From: Allium sativum
Lineage: Eukaryota > Streptophyta > Magnoliopsida > Asparagales > Amaryllidaceae
NCBI GenBank assembly: GCA_030737875.1
Contig: CM060911.1
Coordinates: 90,044,599-90,108,598 of the forward strand
DNA length: 64,000 nucleotides
Reading direction: 5' to 3'
The first letter of the stretch is position 1. Every line of letters begins with the position of its first letter. Shown piece by piece: positions 35,771-49,514 of the stretch. The notes beneath the pieces are model-generated. The model was not told the origin of the DNA and ran no database searches. It was given only the letters and a program-made list of their open reading frames with translations. A program made the position numbers and the translations under genes.

Positions 35771-38700
35771 AAGTGGGGTGGGTTTATATATATTATTTTA
35801 TTTTATTATTTTATTATTTTATAAAAGTTGACTTTTACATACGTCATCAAAACGAGGCCCACCACCTGTCGTCCATAGCGTTTAACCCCCATTCCGATCA
35901 CAATGGGATATGTATCGTCAGCTGATTCGGCTGTTACAATCAGTTTCCGTTAAATTTACATTTAAATCACTATATTGAATTTTAAACGTACCTTTCAAAT
36001 TACCGGGGTCACATACTAACTCTAAAAATTCCAGAAAAATATTTTCTAGCTTCGTATTGACGATACGGTCCTAACAAAACTAGTTTCGTCGAATTCTGAG
36101 ACCGTTAGAAAAATGGCCAATTTCCAGTCGATTAAAATCAACTGAAATGGTCAAAACACGTTTTCCTTTGCCACGCTCACATATTGATTCGAAAAATTAT
36201 GAAATTTGAAACCTAGCAATAATTTAACAACACGGACCCAACAAAAGTGGTTTCGTCGAAATCCGAGGTCATTTGCAAAATGTCCATTTTTAAGGGCCTG
36301 AATTCCATAGCGACTATTAAGAATTTTCAACTGGACATATCTTTTGATTCTTGCTACGAAATTTTGATCTTTCGGATTCGTTGGAAAGATATTATCAATT
36401 AGATCCTAATATTTTTGGTTTCACTAAAATCCGGATTGTTTTGCACCCGGTATGCTCAATTGAAATTTGAAATCGAATTATCGAACTACCGCGCCATTTT
36501 CAATTCTATTTATAATTATATATAAATATTTATATTCTAACGACGACGCGTATAATATATACATGGAATTCAATTCAGAATAAATTTCTCGTCGATATTA
36601 TTTAAAATAATCTATTTTAAATATTCAAAATTCGCTAAAATTGCCAAAATAAAAATTTTAAACTGGCCCAGATTTTGCGGGTTATTACACCCACTATGTC
36701 GCCATACTAGGCTCTACAAATAAAACCGCAAATGTCACGTATTTGGAAGCTGGATTTCCATCTATGAACCGAGGCAAAAGATAGTCCTCACCGACTTCGA
36801 GACTCTCTAGCCCGAGCCTCAGGGTCAGAGCGCATCGACCCTTGGATCCTCAGGGCCAGTCCACCGATGTGGATTAAACTTAAACCCTGAACATGCGTCT
36901 CCCCACCCTATGGGGTGTAAGTCTGGTCCGTCTGCCGAACAGAATGCATCGGCCGAAACCGATATAACCGAGGCGCCTCGCAACAGCAACAACCACATAA
37001 GTCAAACTCGTCAGGGCGTGTAAAACCACTGACGCCACTTCTAGCTAGAAAGAAACGCATGCCCTCCCTGACGTCCTCTCCCGTTTTTGGTTCACAACCG
37101 GGGTGCGAGGCTCGCGAATTCACGTTACACAAAGCTGTGCCAAACAGGCTGTGCTTTGATCATCACCACAAGACTTTGCTTTTCAACAGAAGCCTCGATC
37201 AATTGCCACTTAGGCATGCCACACAGGCAATTCACTCCATGCGTTTGATATCCATCAATATATAACCCCTGAGCTCGTACGTCTCAGAGAAGGGCGTTAA
37301 GCAAGAGAATAAATTCTCCGCCGCCAAACAGATACATATTTAATAGAGATCAATCACACGGACTAAAATCCAATGTCAGACACACAGTCCATTTACAAGT
37401 CCGTTCTGGGTCTGAACGAAACCGGAGGCACCTAGTACCCCGCATATCCCTCGATCTCCAAGTACGTCTGGACGATCACTAACTGTTTCCATCTTCTTGG
37501 GTGTACAGCCCAATCAAGATCATCAGTAATCACCCAAACGACGTGAAGACTTCCGGTCTTCGACCACCGTCTTCATCTTCGACACCACGTCGAAACAGTT
37601 ATTCAGAATGGGATAAACCCTGTCTTTCTGAATAACTCGCGTATATATTTTAAAAGTGTTACACAAACACAACATACGCCTCATCCCAATTCAGAATATC
37701 CTTTTATTCCAATATTCTTATACTTTGGGAAAAGTTCCCATTAATTTTATCCAAGATAAATTCTTTAAATTTATTCTTTAATCTCCTTTGAATATCAATT
37801 CAAACTAGTCGGGATTAGCGAACCACACCGAAGTAATCATTTATTTTATTTCCCAATCCCAACCTATTCATCCCATGAAGTAAAACTGGTAATACTTCAT
37901 ATCTAACACCACGGTGTTACCGGTAAATTCAATTACCATTTCACGTTCAAATCTAATTAAAGATTTAACTATCGCCTGGAGCAAAAATGGTGATACTCCA
38001 TTTTCGATCATTTCAATCTAATTAAAGATCCATTAAAACTCCACTTAGTTTTAATCTTTAACTGGGTTAAAGAATCAGTGTCATTTAAAACACGGTTCAC
38101 GATAAACCCAAAATCACATTCCACTAATTATCGGGTTAAAGGACAAGTGTTATTTAAAACACTGTTCACGATAAACCCAAATCACATTTGATATTCAATA
38201 CAAGGCTCTGAATATAAAATATATCGGCTTATATTCAATATCAAATTCTACGACTAACAAATGTCGTATTGGAAATAACGATATAAATATATATCTTTCA
38301 AATTTCCATAACAACATCTGTATAATCACGAATTCCAACATCGAAATATTCCGAAGACAATTTCGATTCAAATCCACTCCAATGCAATCATTGGAAATTT
38401 TGGTTATTTTCAAAACCCTTTTCAAATTCAATTTATTTATTTAAAAATAAATAGAATTATAATTCTAGTTCAAAACTAGTTCATTTCGATAAAAATCTAT
38501 TTTTATCTTTTCCAATGTGGAATTTTCCAGCTCAACTCTTTCCAATCCATATATTACGATTTTACACAATTTATAGATATTTTTAATAATTTTACCAAGG
38601 CCCGTACAGTCGATTTCCAACAACGGCCATCGAACTGCACTTACAGCGACCTTTTTCGAATTTGATTTGGTCATAACTCCAAATCCAACCGTTAGATTTC

Positions 38701-39084
38701 AAATTTCTAATATTCATTGGAAACCTCTTTTCGATACGAACCCAACGGTTCCGGTTTTAGGAGAATCCGACGGTCGGATCTCCCGCAATGTCCGTTTGAA
38801 ATAAATGGTCGAAATTCACGAACTGCCGCGGCGCGGCGCGTTCTATTCAGGCCATTATATATATAATTTATATATATTATATATATTTCGTCGATTTCCT
38901 TTAAAAACGAATTTTATAAATGGTTTTGAATTCGTTTCAAAAACATTTTCAACTTCCATTTCAATTCAAATCAAAAATTGAATTCTTCTTTATAAATTCG
39001 TTTTAAAATTCATTTCTATTCAATTCAAATTTCAATTCAATTTGAATTCATTTCAATTCGCTTTCAATTCAATTCGAATTCATT

Positions 39085-39455
39085 TTCAATCCATTTCGAA
39101 ATCGTTTTCAATGCAATTCATTTCGAAATCGTTTTCAATTCAATTCATTTCGAAATCGTTTTCAATTCAATTCATTTCGATATCGTTTTCAATTCAATTC
39201 ATTTCGAAATCGTTTTCAATTCATTTCATTTCGAAATCGTTTTCAATTCAATTCATTTCGAAATCGTTTTCAATTCAATTCATTTCGAAATCGTTTTAAA
39301 TTCAATTCATTTCGAAATCGTTTTCAATTCAATTCATTTCGAAATTGTTTTCAATTCAATTCATTTCGAAATCATTTTCAATTCAATTCATTTCGAAATC
39401 GTTTTCAATTCAATTCATTTCGAAATCGTTTTCAATTCAATTCATTTCGAAATCG
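39085..39455. repeat. 27-bp tandem array in GL-B LTR
   Basis: About 14 units of the TTTTCAATTCAATTCATTTC-GAAATCG repeat, more than in GL-E or GL-D. The frame at 39042-39299 that reads FISKSFSIQ repeats is a by-product. Confidence 0.85.
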
Positions 39456-40434
39456 TTTAAAATCGATATAAATATCGTTCACGTCAAAATGGCGTCAATC
39501 TAATCAACACGGCTTCATATATTGATATTTTCAAATATTCCATTTCGAATATTTCTATTTCAAATATTTCTATTTCTAAACTGGAATGAGGCGCAATCAA
39601 TTACCATATAAAATTAATTATATGGATTTTCATACAACACATGTATATATAGCATTGAAAAATGATCAACCATCAACCAAAGTGCACTACACTGTATAAG
39701 CATCAAATAAAGATATCTAACGCTTATAACAGCATGTCAATCAATCGATCGACATATTTAATCAATCAGGATGAGTGAACTTAAAATTTCATCCCAACAC
39801 CCGTGTGGGGTTTCAAACAACCAAACACAGATTTTATTCGTGCAGTTGGGCGATGTGTAAAATTTATCATCCCAATCAATGTCATTCAAATAGGTGTACA
39901 TAAACAAACCGTCCGGTTTGCAAATGAATATTTTATTTTGTTCACTTCACTATTTTCATATTCACGTTAAAAATTATATTTTTAACGATAAAACATTTTA
40001 TTTCAACCTATGAATTTCTATTCAATTCATTTATTCAATAAAATGATATTTTTATTTTTCTAACATATTTTAGAAAATTTCGGCGGCATAACGGCACGAT
40101 ACTAGAAACGGGACAAGGCCTAGCCTTATCCCCGGTCTAGTGAAGGCCCACGCCATTCACACATCAATCAAATTCACCAAACAACCAAATTCAAATCAAA
40201 TCATATAACTAAGCTATGCAACCAAACAAACAAGTCCATGGTCTGTGGACGATTGTGTCGGGTGCTACTAAGCACCGTCTGCATCCTAGTATATATATAT
40301 AAATAGAAATGAAATTGAAAGGTGAGAAATTCTCACATATAGCTATCCTAGCTCCACGGCACTTCTATTGTAGAGATCTTCGTCGTTCCCGCCTTTTTGT
40401 CACCTTCGTTGTCCGCTTTCACTACATATGTAAT

Positions 40435-40825
40435 AATCGAATTTTTACTTCGCTATTCCATATATAAAAATCGAATTTTTATTTCAAAGTTCAATATATA
40501 AAAATTGAATTTTTATTTCAAAGTTCAATATATAAAAATCGTGTTTTTATTTCAAAGTTCAATATATAAAAATCGAGTTTTTATTTCAAAGTTCAATATA
40601 TAAAAATCGAGTTTTTATTTCAAAGTTCAATATATAAAAATCGAGTTTTTATTTCAAAGTTCAATATATAAAAATCGAGTTTTTATTTCAAAGTTCAATA
40701 TATAAAAATCGAGTTTTTATTTCAAAGTTCAATATATAAAAATCAAATTTTTATTTCAAAGTTCAATATATAAAAATCGAGTTTTTATTTCAAAGTTCAA
40801 TATATAAAAATCGAGTTTTTATTTC
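40435..40825. repeat. 34-bp tandem array in GL-B LTR
   Basis: About 11 units of 34 bp: AATATATAAAAATCGAG, then TTTTTATTTCAAAGTTC. The first and last units differ most. Confidence 0.88.
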
Positions 40826-41379
40826 ACTACACATATAAAGGTGATATTTTTAATTCTCTATATGAACAAAAATCATATTTTTATAATTACTTCATATATT
40901 TTTATCAAGCTATTTTCCATATAAAGATTTCGCCTTTTCACATTTAAAAATATCGCCTTATCATATTTTACATCTACATCTCATAAAGATTATATTTTTA
41001 TAGTTCCTACTATGCAAAGATCATATTTTTATCTTTCTACAATATAAAAGATTATATTTTTACTACTTTAAAAATATAAAAATCATATTTTTAATATTTC
41101 TATATAGTAAAGATTATATTTTTAATACTTTAAAAATATAAAAATCATATTTTTAATTGAATAAAAATCTATTTTACCTCTTCCTTATATAAAAAATCTC
41201 GTCTTTCGTAATTTCAAAAACATCATGCTATTCTCCATTTAAAACCGTACATGAAAGCAAATCTCATTTTTTTCTTACACAAGAAAAATCATATTTTACT
41301 CATATCATCATATACAAACAATGGTATGTATAAATTAATTAAAATAAAGTAAAAACTTAAATTACTGTGAAGAAATTCG

Positions 41380-41760
41380 GATTTTTTTCCTGTTGAAAAG
41401 TGGTGTCCGCGGGTTGAGGGGGCCGCGGGGTAGGAGTTGGACTGAGGGGGGGCGAGCAGGGGTGGTGGAGGGCTTCTGCAGGGTGGCGCGGCTCGATTTG
41501 GGTTGGGGGACTTAGGTTTTCTCGGTCAGAGGAGAAGAAGGGGAGGAGGAAGCGGAGGAAAAGGGGAAGCAGGGGGGGCGCGCGATCGTTGGCCAGAGGA
41601 GGGGGGATACGGCGGTGGGGCACTGGCCCCTGGCGGCGTCGACGGGCTGAGCATCGCGGTTTTCCGCGATTCGCTTTCTCTTTCTTTTTTTTTTCCTTCG
41701 AACGAGATCTGAAACTAAACGGGGGGAGCCAGAGCGGGTTTAAGGGGGGAAAGATAATTT
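41380..41760 (-). other. GC-rich island in GL-B LTR
   Basis: G-rich on the + strand, with a proline-rich minus-strand frame of 88 aa (41357-41623). The flanks match other GL LTRs (right flank GAGTTGACTTTTACATACG), but the island itself does not. Confidence 0.65.
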
Positions 41761-42671
41761 TTTTTTATTATATTTATTTATTTATTAATTATTTAATTTG
41801 CAAAGAGTTGACTTTTACATACGACCTCGAAACGAGGCCCACCGCCTGTCGTCCGTAGCGTTCTACCCCCATTCCGAACACAATGGGATATGTATCACAA
41901 GTTGATTCGATCGTTTGAATCAGTTTCCGTTAAATTTACATTTAAATCTATATATTGAATTTTAAACGCGCATTTCAAATTACCGAGGTCACATACGAAC
42001 TTTAAAAATTCTAGAAAAATATTTTCTAGCTTCGTATTGACGATATGGTCCTAACAAAACTAGTTTCGTCGAATTCTGAGACCGTTTGAAAAATGGCCAA
42101 TTTCCAGTCAATTAAAATCAACTAAAACTGGTCAAACGCGTTTTCCTTTGCCATGCTCACATATTGATTCGAAAAATTATGAAATTCGAAACCTAGCAAT
42201 AATTTAACAACACGGACCCAACAAAAGTGGTTTCGTCGAAATCCGAGGTCGTTTGCAAAATGTCCATTTTTAAGGGCCTGAATTCCATAGCGACTATTCA
42301 GAATTTTCAACTGGACATATCTTTTGATTCCCGCTACGAACTTTCGATTTTTCGGATTCGTTGGAAAGATATTATCAAATAGATCCTATCATTTTTGGTT
42401 TCACTAAAATCCGGATTGTTTTGCACCCGGTACATTCAATTGAAGTTTGAAATCGAATTATCGAACTACCGCGCCATTTTCAATTCTATTTATAATTATA
42501 TATAAATATTTATATTCTAACGACGACGCGTATAAATATATACGTTCGAATTCTATTCAAAATAAATTCCTCGACAATATTATTTAAAATAATCTATTTT
42601 AAATATTCAAAATTCGCTATAATCGCCAAAATAAAAATTTCAAACTGGCTCGCATTTTACGGGTTGTTACA

Positions 42672-42684
42672 ATCTCCCCCACTT
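42672..42684 (-). other. Polypurine tract of GL-B
   Basis: On the minus strand AAGTGGGGGAGAT directly abuts the LTR start TGTAACAACCC. The preceding GGGGACGAAAAGTTTT resembles the Tekay context GGGGGCGAAATTTCTT. Confidence 0.88.
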
Positions 42685-43338
42685 AAAACTTTTCGTCCCC
42701 GAACAGGAACAAAGTCGAAAGTGGTTTGATTAATCAACTCTACGCTCGATCTGACTTCCATTCTCCAACTCTTTAGTTTCTGAGAATTTTCAAAATTTCA
42801 AAAATTTGGCTAACACCCTAAATTTTTGAAAAATTTCGCCATAACCTCCCCTGCAATGGGAGCATCGGGGAATTTCAAATAGCTTCCCCGGTCCTTCAGA
42901 TCTCAAAAAGAAAAAGAAAAAGCCAAGCGGCTAGCCAATAGGCTCACAAAATCATCATTACCCAAACAAAACAGTACATTATGTAGTAAACATGTACCTA
43001 TTTGTCGGGCAAACCAATTTTATTCTCTGGCTCTAGCCTCCTTGCTATGACCTGCTCAATGATATATATGTATATGCAAGCAAATGCGACCAATTTTCAA
43101 TATAACTCAATATTTGGTTCAATTAGGCTAAATGGCTAAAAATTAGCAAACAAATAAACAAACAACCCAAACATCAATCAATTAGTGAATTAGAGTTTCA
43201 AATTCATAATTTTGATACATATACAAAAATCATGTTTTTGATGCCAAATCAAAACAATAGGCCCTATCTAATTTTGGTTCTCACACCAGTCAATAGGAAA
43301 TATATAGATATCACACCTTCGAAACACGAATACCAATT

Positions 43339-43363
43339 CTGATGATGTTCGAACTATCATCAG
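43339..43363 (-). other. Candidate dimerisation hairpin in GL-B
   Basis: Arms CTGATGAT/ATCATCAG, extended to 11 bp by flanking bases; the loop holds GTTCGAAC, a perfect palindrome. It lies about 335 nt downstream of the PBS on the element strand. Confidence 0.6.
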
Positions 43364-43687
43364 AATCATCTTCGGGCGACTAGAGTGTGATTCTATATCT
43401 ATCCAGTATATTAAAACTTCGAATAGACGCTAGCTAGGCGCATACGCAAAATCTTTATATATTGGACCGTCCAAATCAATATAAATAAATAATCAACTAC
43501 GAATAATTGATTTAAGTTTTCAAAACAAAATTGGTTTTCATTTGAAAAACATACTCTTCACACTCGTTCTAGGATACTACTGATCCCATCTCTAACGAGT
43601 CATTCTAATTGGATATTACTAACCCAATATCTGATGAATTCTTTCGTACGGTTCTAATGTGTCTTGTTCTCTGCTTTGTAAACAAAA

Positions 43688-43699
43688 GCTCTGATACCA
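43688..43699 (-). other. Primer-binding site of GL-B
   Basis: GCTCTGATACCA on +, i.e. TGGTATCAGAGC on the element strand; perfect initiator tRNA-Met match, two bases from the LTR. Confidence 0.93.
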
Positions 43700-43701
43700 C
43701 G

Positions 43702-45585
43702 TGTGACGAACAGGAATTCCGCTCGGTCCGAACCAGTCGCTAAACCGACCTAGACCGTTCGAAACGCCCTATCGTTTGAGAACATGCCACAACAGAACGC
43801 ATATAAAAGAACATTTCATTGTATATTACAACAATGCATCAGATTACAAGAATATACAGAGTATAAACAAATAAATATTACACAGAAATAACAGAGATTT
43901 AAATTATATTTAAATACATAGCAGCGGAAAATAATACAATACACAACTAGAAGAGATATACGGATACAAAGCTTTTCCGGATATCTTTCCAGCTGTAAAC
44001 CAGGATCCTGTGAATATAAATCTGCAAAAACCAAAACTACTAGCTGCCCGTGTCAAAATAAGGGCACCCAGAGTTTAGGTTAAAACAATAAACTCCAGGT
44101 CAGTCATGTGACTGGTGTGAGAACTAAAACAGTTAATCTTTATTTTTAAAGCTAGGTAAATCAAGGGACCACGCCGTATAACACGGAACGGGTTTCCTCC
44201 CAAGAATACCAGTGCATAAAACAAACAGCGCAATGCTAAATAAAGAAAAATGAAGCTATTATAAGACCCAGTTCCCATCACACAATGCAACGCAAGCCAG
44301 AGGATAGGGTTTTTACCTTATAATAGCCAAGAATGCTTGATACGTTTAAAACAAATCATTTGATACTATTGTAAGTGCATAGTGTATAAAACAACTTCAA
44401 ATCATAAGTATCAATCATAGGCGGCATAAGTGCCCCATCCCACTATGTCGCCATACTAGGCTCTACAAATAAAACCGCAAATGTCACGTATTTGGAAGCT
44501 GGATTTCCATCTATGAACCGAGGCAAAAGATAGTCCTCACCGACTTCGAGACTCTCTAGCCCGAGCCTCAGGGTCAGAGCGCATCGACCCTTGGATCCTC
44601 AGGGCCAGTCCACCGATGTGGATTAAACTTAAACCCTGAACATGCGTCTCCCCACCCTATGGGGTGTAAGTCTGGTCCGTCTGCCGACCAGAATGCATCG
44701 GCCGAAACCGATATAACCGAGGCGCCTCGCAACAGCAACAACCACATAAGTCAAACTCGTCAGGGCGTGTAAAACCACTGACGCCACTTCTAGCTAGAAA
44801 GAAACGCATGCCCTCCCGGACGTCCTCTCCCGTTTTTGGTTCACAACCGGGGTGCGAGGCTCGCGAATTCACGTTACACAAAGCTGTGCCACACAGGCTG
44901 TGCTTTGATCATCACCACAAGACTTTGCTTTTCAACAGAAGCCTCGATCAATTGCCACTTAGGCATGCCACACAGGCAATTCACTCCATGCGTTTGATAT
45001 CCATCAATATATAACCCCTGAGCTCGTACGTCTCAGAGAAGGGCGTTAAGCAAGAGAATAAATTCTCCGCCGCCAAACAGATACATATTTAATAGAGATC
45101 AATCACACGGACTAAAATCCGATGTCAGACACACAGTCCATTTACAAGTCCGTTCTGGGTCTGAACGAAACCGGAGGCACCTAGTACCCCGCATATCCAT
45201 CGATCTCCAAGTACGTCTGGACGATCACTAACTGTTTCCATCTTCTTGGGTGTACAGCCCAATCAAGATCATCAGTAATCACCCAAACGACGTGAAGACT
45301 TCCGGTCTTCGACCACCGTCTTCATCTTCGACACTACGTCGAAACAGTTATTCAGAATGGGATAAACCCTGTCTTTCTGAATAACTCGCGTATATATTTT
45401 AAAAGTGTTACACAAACACAACATACGCCTCATCCCAATTCAGAATATCCTTTTATTCAAATATTCTTATATTTAGGGAAAAGTTCCCATTAATTTTATC
45501 CAAGATAAATTCTTTAAATTTATTCTTTAATCTCCTTTGAATATCAATTCAAACTAGTCGGGATTAGCGAACCACACCGAAGTAA
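43702..45585 (-). repeat. GL-B 5' LTR, visible part
   Basis: Starts TGTGACGAACAGG. It runs uninterrupted through the site where GL-E entered the partner LTR, then is cut at 45585 by GL-C after AGTAA. The remaining 4.8 kb should lie to the right of the window. Confidence 0.87.
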
Positions 45586-48500
45586 TGTGACGGCAAGTAA
45601 TTTCGCTCGGTCCGAACCAGTCGCTAAACCGACCCAGGCCGTTCGAAGCGCCCTATCGTTTGAGAACAGGACAAAACAGAACGCATATAGAAGAACATTT
45701 CATTGTATATAACCACCAATGCATCAGATTACAAGAATATACAGAGTATAAATGAATATTACACAGAAATATCAGAGATTTAAATTACATTTAAATACAT
45801 AGCATTGGAAAATAATACAATACACAACTAGAAGAGATATACGGATACAAAGCTTTCCGGATATCATTCCAGCTGTAAACCAGGATCCTGTGAATATAAA
45901 TCTGCAAAACCGAAACTTCTAGCTGCCCGTGTCAAAATAAGGGCACCCAGAGTTTAGGTTAAAACAATAAACTCCAGGTCAGTCATGTGACTGGTGTGAG
46001 AACTAAAACAGTTATTAATCTTTATTTTCAAAGTTAGGTAAATCAAGGGACCACGCCGTATAACACGGAACGGGTTTCCTCCCAAGAATACCAGTGCATA
46101 AAACAAACAGCGCAATGCTAAATAAAGAAAAATGAAGCTGTTATAAGACCCAGGTCCTATCACACAATGCAACGCAAGCCAGGGGATAGGGTTTTCCCTT
46201 ATAACAGCCAAAGAATGCTTGATACGTTTAAAACAAATCATTTGATACTATAATAAGTGCATAGTGTATAAAACAACTTCAAATCATAAGTATCAATCAT
46301 AGGCGGCATGGGTACCATATATCATGTCGCCATATATAGGTTTACAAATAAAACCGCAAATGTCACGTATTTGGAAATTGGATTTCCATCTATGAACCGA
46401 GGCAAAAGATAGTCCTCAACCGATTCGAGACAATCTAGCCCATGTCTCAGGTCCCAGACTCAGGTGGGCCTTGGATCGTCAGGGCCGGTCCACCGATGTG
46501 GATTATTATGCCTGAACAATACGTCTCTCCACCCTATGGGGCGTAAACGAGCCAACAAATGACCCATCGTACCCGGATCGTCCGATCAAACCGAGGCGCC
46601 TCGCAACAGCAACAACAACATAAGTCAAACTCGTCAGGGCGTGTAAAACCACTGACGCCACTTCTAGCTAGAAAGAAACGCAAGTCCTCCCTGAGGTCCG
46701 TCTCCCGTTTTTGGTTCATACCGGGTGTGAAACTCGCGAATCAAACGTTACACAAAGCTACGCCACAAAGGCCTTGCTTTGATCATCACCACAAGACTTT
46801 GCTTTTCAACAGAAGCCTCGATCAATTGCCACTTAGGCATGCCACACAGGCAATTCACTCCATGCGTTTGATATCCATCAATATATAACCCCTGAGCTCG
46901 TACGTCTTAGAGAAGGGCGTTAAGCAAGAGAATAAATTCTCCACCGCCAAACAAATATATATTTAATAGAGATCAATCACACAGACTAAAATCCAATGTC
47001 AGACACACAGTCCATTTACAAGTCCGTTCTGGGTCTGAACGAAACCGAAGGCACCTAGTACCTCGCATATCCATCGATCTCCAAGTACGTCTGGACGATC
47101 ACTAACTGTTTCCATCTTCTTGGGTGTACAGCCCAATCAAGATCATCAGTTATCACCCAAACGACGTGAAGACCTCCGGTCTTCGACCATCGTCTTCGTC
47201 TTCGACTTATCGTCGTATCAGTTATTCAGAATGGGATAAACCCGGTCTTTCCGAATAACTCGCGTATATTTTAAATAAGTGTTACACAAACACAACATAC
47301 GCCTCATTCCAATTCATCAGTCACTAACCGTAAATTAATCAAGAGAATAATTCCCCAAATATTAACCCCGAAGGCCGAAACCAACATCAGATCAATATCC
47401 AGAAAACCATTCTGCTTAGCTAACCGACAGTTAGTTTCTGAATTTCACATTCATAGGGAAAGGTTCCCATTAATCTTATCAAAGATAAATTCTTGAATTT
47501 ATTCTTTAATCTATTTTTGAATATCAATTCAAACTAGTCGGGATTAGCGAACTTTACCGAAGTAATCATTTGTTTTAATTTCCCAATCCCAACCTATTCA
47601 TCCCATGAAGTAAAACTGGTAATACTTCATATCTAACACCACGGTGTTATCGGTAAATTCAATTACCATTTCACGTTCAAATCTAATTAAAGATTTGACT
47701 ATCGCCTGGAGCAAAACTGGTGATACTCCATTCTCGACCATTTCAATCTAATTAAAGATTCATTAAAACTCCACTTAGTTTTAATCATTAACTGGGTTAA
47801 AGAATGAGTGTCATTTAAAAACACGGTTCACGATAAACCCAAAATCACATTCATTAATTATCGGGTTAAAGAACAAGTGTTATTTAAAACACTATCCACG
47901 ATAAACCCAAAAATCAATATCAATTCAATTCCAATTAAATATTATTTAATTGGTACACTTCATTAAATCTAAATAAAAAGATTTAATCTTTCCTCCACTG
48001 GGTTCAAGAACAGTGTTAGTGAAGACACCATTCACGACAAACCCAAATCACATTTGATATTCAATACAAGGCTCTGGATAGAAAATATATCGGCTTATAT
48101 TCAATATCAAATTCTACGACTAACAAATGTCGTATTGGAAATAACGATATAAATATATATCTTTCAAATTTCCATAACAACATCTGTATAATCACGAATT
48201 CCAACATCGAAATATTCCGAAGACAATTTCGATTCAAATCCATTCCAATGCAACCATTGGAAATTTCGGTTAACTTCAAAACCATTTCAGATTCAATTTA
48301 TTTATTTAAAAATAAATAGAATTAAAATTCTAGTTCAAAACTAGTTCATTTCGATAAAAATCTATTTTTATCTTTTCAAATATGGAGTTTTTCATCCCAA
48401 ATCTTCACAAATCATTTCTTATGATTTTACACAAATTATTGCTATTTTTAATAATTTTATCAAGGCCCGTACAGTCGATTTCCATTAACGGCCATCGAAC

Positions 48501-48959
48501 TGCACTTACAGCGACCTTTTTCGAATTTGATTTGGACGTATCTCCAAATCCAACCGTTAGATTTCAAATTTCTAACATTCATTAGAAAGCTCTTTTCGAT
48601 ACGAACCCAACGGTTCCGGGTTTAGGAGAATCCGACGGTCGGATCTCCCGCAATGTCCGTTTGAAATAAATGGTCGAAATTCACGAACTGCCGCGGCGCG
48701 GCGCTTTCTATTCAGGCCATTATATTATATATATAATATATATAATATATACTTCGTCGATTTCTATTTAAAACGAATTATATAAATAGTTTTAAAATTC
48801 GTTTCAAAAGCGATTTCAACTTCCATTTCATTTCAAATCAAAATTGAATTCTTCTTTATAAATTCATTTTAAAATTCCTTTCTATTCAATTCAAATTTCA
48901 ATTCAATTTGAATTCATTTCAATTCGCTTTCAATTCCATTTGAATTCGTTTTATATTCA

Positions 48960-49397
48960 ATTCATTTTGAATTCGTTTTCAATTCAATTTATTTCGAAAT
49001 CGTTTTCAATTCATTTTGAATTCGTTTTCAATTCAATTCATTTCGAAATCATTTTCAATTCATTTTGAATTCGTTTTCAATTCAATTCATTTCGAAATCG
49101 TTTTCAATTCAATTCATTTTGAATTCGTTTTCAATTTAATTCATTTTGAATTCGTTTTCAATTCAATTCATTTCGAAATCGTTTTCAATTCATTTTGAAT
49201 TCGTTTTCAATTCAATTCATTTCGAAATCGTTTTCAATTCAATTCATTTCGAAATCGTTTTCAATTCATTTCATTTCGAAATCGTTTTCAATTCATTTCA
49301 TTTCGAAATCGTTTTCAATTCAATTCATTTCGAAATCGTTTTCAATTCATTTCATTTCGAAATCGTTTTCAATTCATTTCATTTCGAAATCGTTTTA
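48960..49397. repeat. 27-bp tandem array in GL-C LTR
   Basis: Mixed 27-bp units, some with the TTTTGAATTCG variant instead of TTTCGAAATCG. Overlapping frames reading FSIQFISKS or FNSIHFEIV are artefacts of the period. Confidence 0.82.
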
Positions 49398-49514
49398 ATC
49401 GATATAAATATCGTTCACGTCAAAATGGCGTCAATCTAATCAACACGGCTTCATAAATTTCTATTTTCCAATATTCTATTTCAAATATTTCTTTTTCAAA
49501 AATAGTTGTTATTA

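Larger units (their letters stand above)
29848..36689 (-). mobile_element. GL-E: solo LTR (6842 bp) nested in the GL-B LTR
   Basis: Begins TGTAAGGACCCG and ends GGGTTATTACA, flanked by perfect CCCAC duplications. No PBS, internal domain or second LTR lies between the duplications, so this is a solo LTR left by recombination between the two LTRs of a former full copy. It carries the standard GL LTR modules: the R/U5-like block, hairpin chain, 27-bp repeats, palindrome at 34324-34340, 22-bp repeats and a GC island at about 35455-35770. Short frames within are not convincing genes. Confidence 0.9.
36690..42671 (-). repeat. GL-B 3' LTR, part 2 (begins with CCCAC duplication)
   Basis: Resumes with CCCACTATGTCGCC, exactly as in the uninterrupted partner near 44444. 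It ends GGGTTGTTACA at 42671, next to the PPT. It contains 27-bp repeats (39085-39455), 34-bp repeats (40435-40825) and a GC island (about 41380-41760). Confidence 0.88.
42672..43701 (-). other. GL-B internal domain (1030 bp, non-coding)
   Basis: Read on the minus strand: PBS (43688-43699), a GGATCAGTAGTATCC hairpin block near 43574-43588, the candidate dimerisation hairpin (43339-43363), the conserved module with a CGGGGAA/TTCCCCG stem (about 42836-43012), then the PPT (42672-42684). There is no frame of protein-coding character. GL-D has the same layout. Confidence 0.85.
29106..45585 (-). mobile_element. GL-B: giant-LTR non-autonomous element (interrupted)
   Basis: Minus-strand element. 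Its left LTR (3' LTR) is 29106-29847 plus 36695-42671, about 6.72 kb once GL-E is removed; its internal domain is 42672-43701 (1030 bp); its right LTR (5' LTR) starts at 43702 and is cut at 45585 by GL-C. Both LTRs start TGTGACGAACAGG and differ little by eye over the shared 1.9 kb. It has a tRNA-Met PBS and a PPT but no coding capacity. Sequence before the left end is TTTTA; the second TSD lies outside the window. Confidence 0.88.

Noticed and set aside
39042..39460. Repeat proteins reading FISKSFSIQ (also at 32879, 49016, 49146, 52747 and 60470)
   Set aside because: They arise because the AT-rich tandem unit is 27 bp, a multiple of three; low complexity, in LTR DNA, several frames open at once.
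40435..40825. CRISPR-like regular repeats
   Set aside because: The units are contiguous with no unique spacers, lie in a plant retrotransposon LTR and have no cas genes nearby.
43688..43699. A tRNA-Met gene
   Set aside because: Only the 12 bases complementary to the tRNA 3' end are present, with no cloverleaf; it is a primer-binding site.
46559..46888. Frames recurring in GL LTRs on both strands (for example 46559-46888, 50343-50627, 58066-58350)
   Set aside because: Their recurrence only reflects the repeated LTR; starts and lengths vary between copies and no domain is visible.
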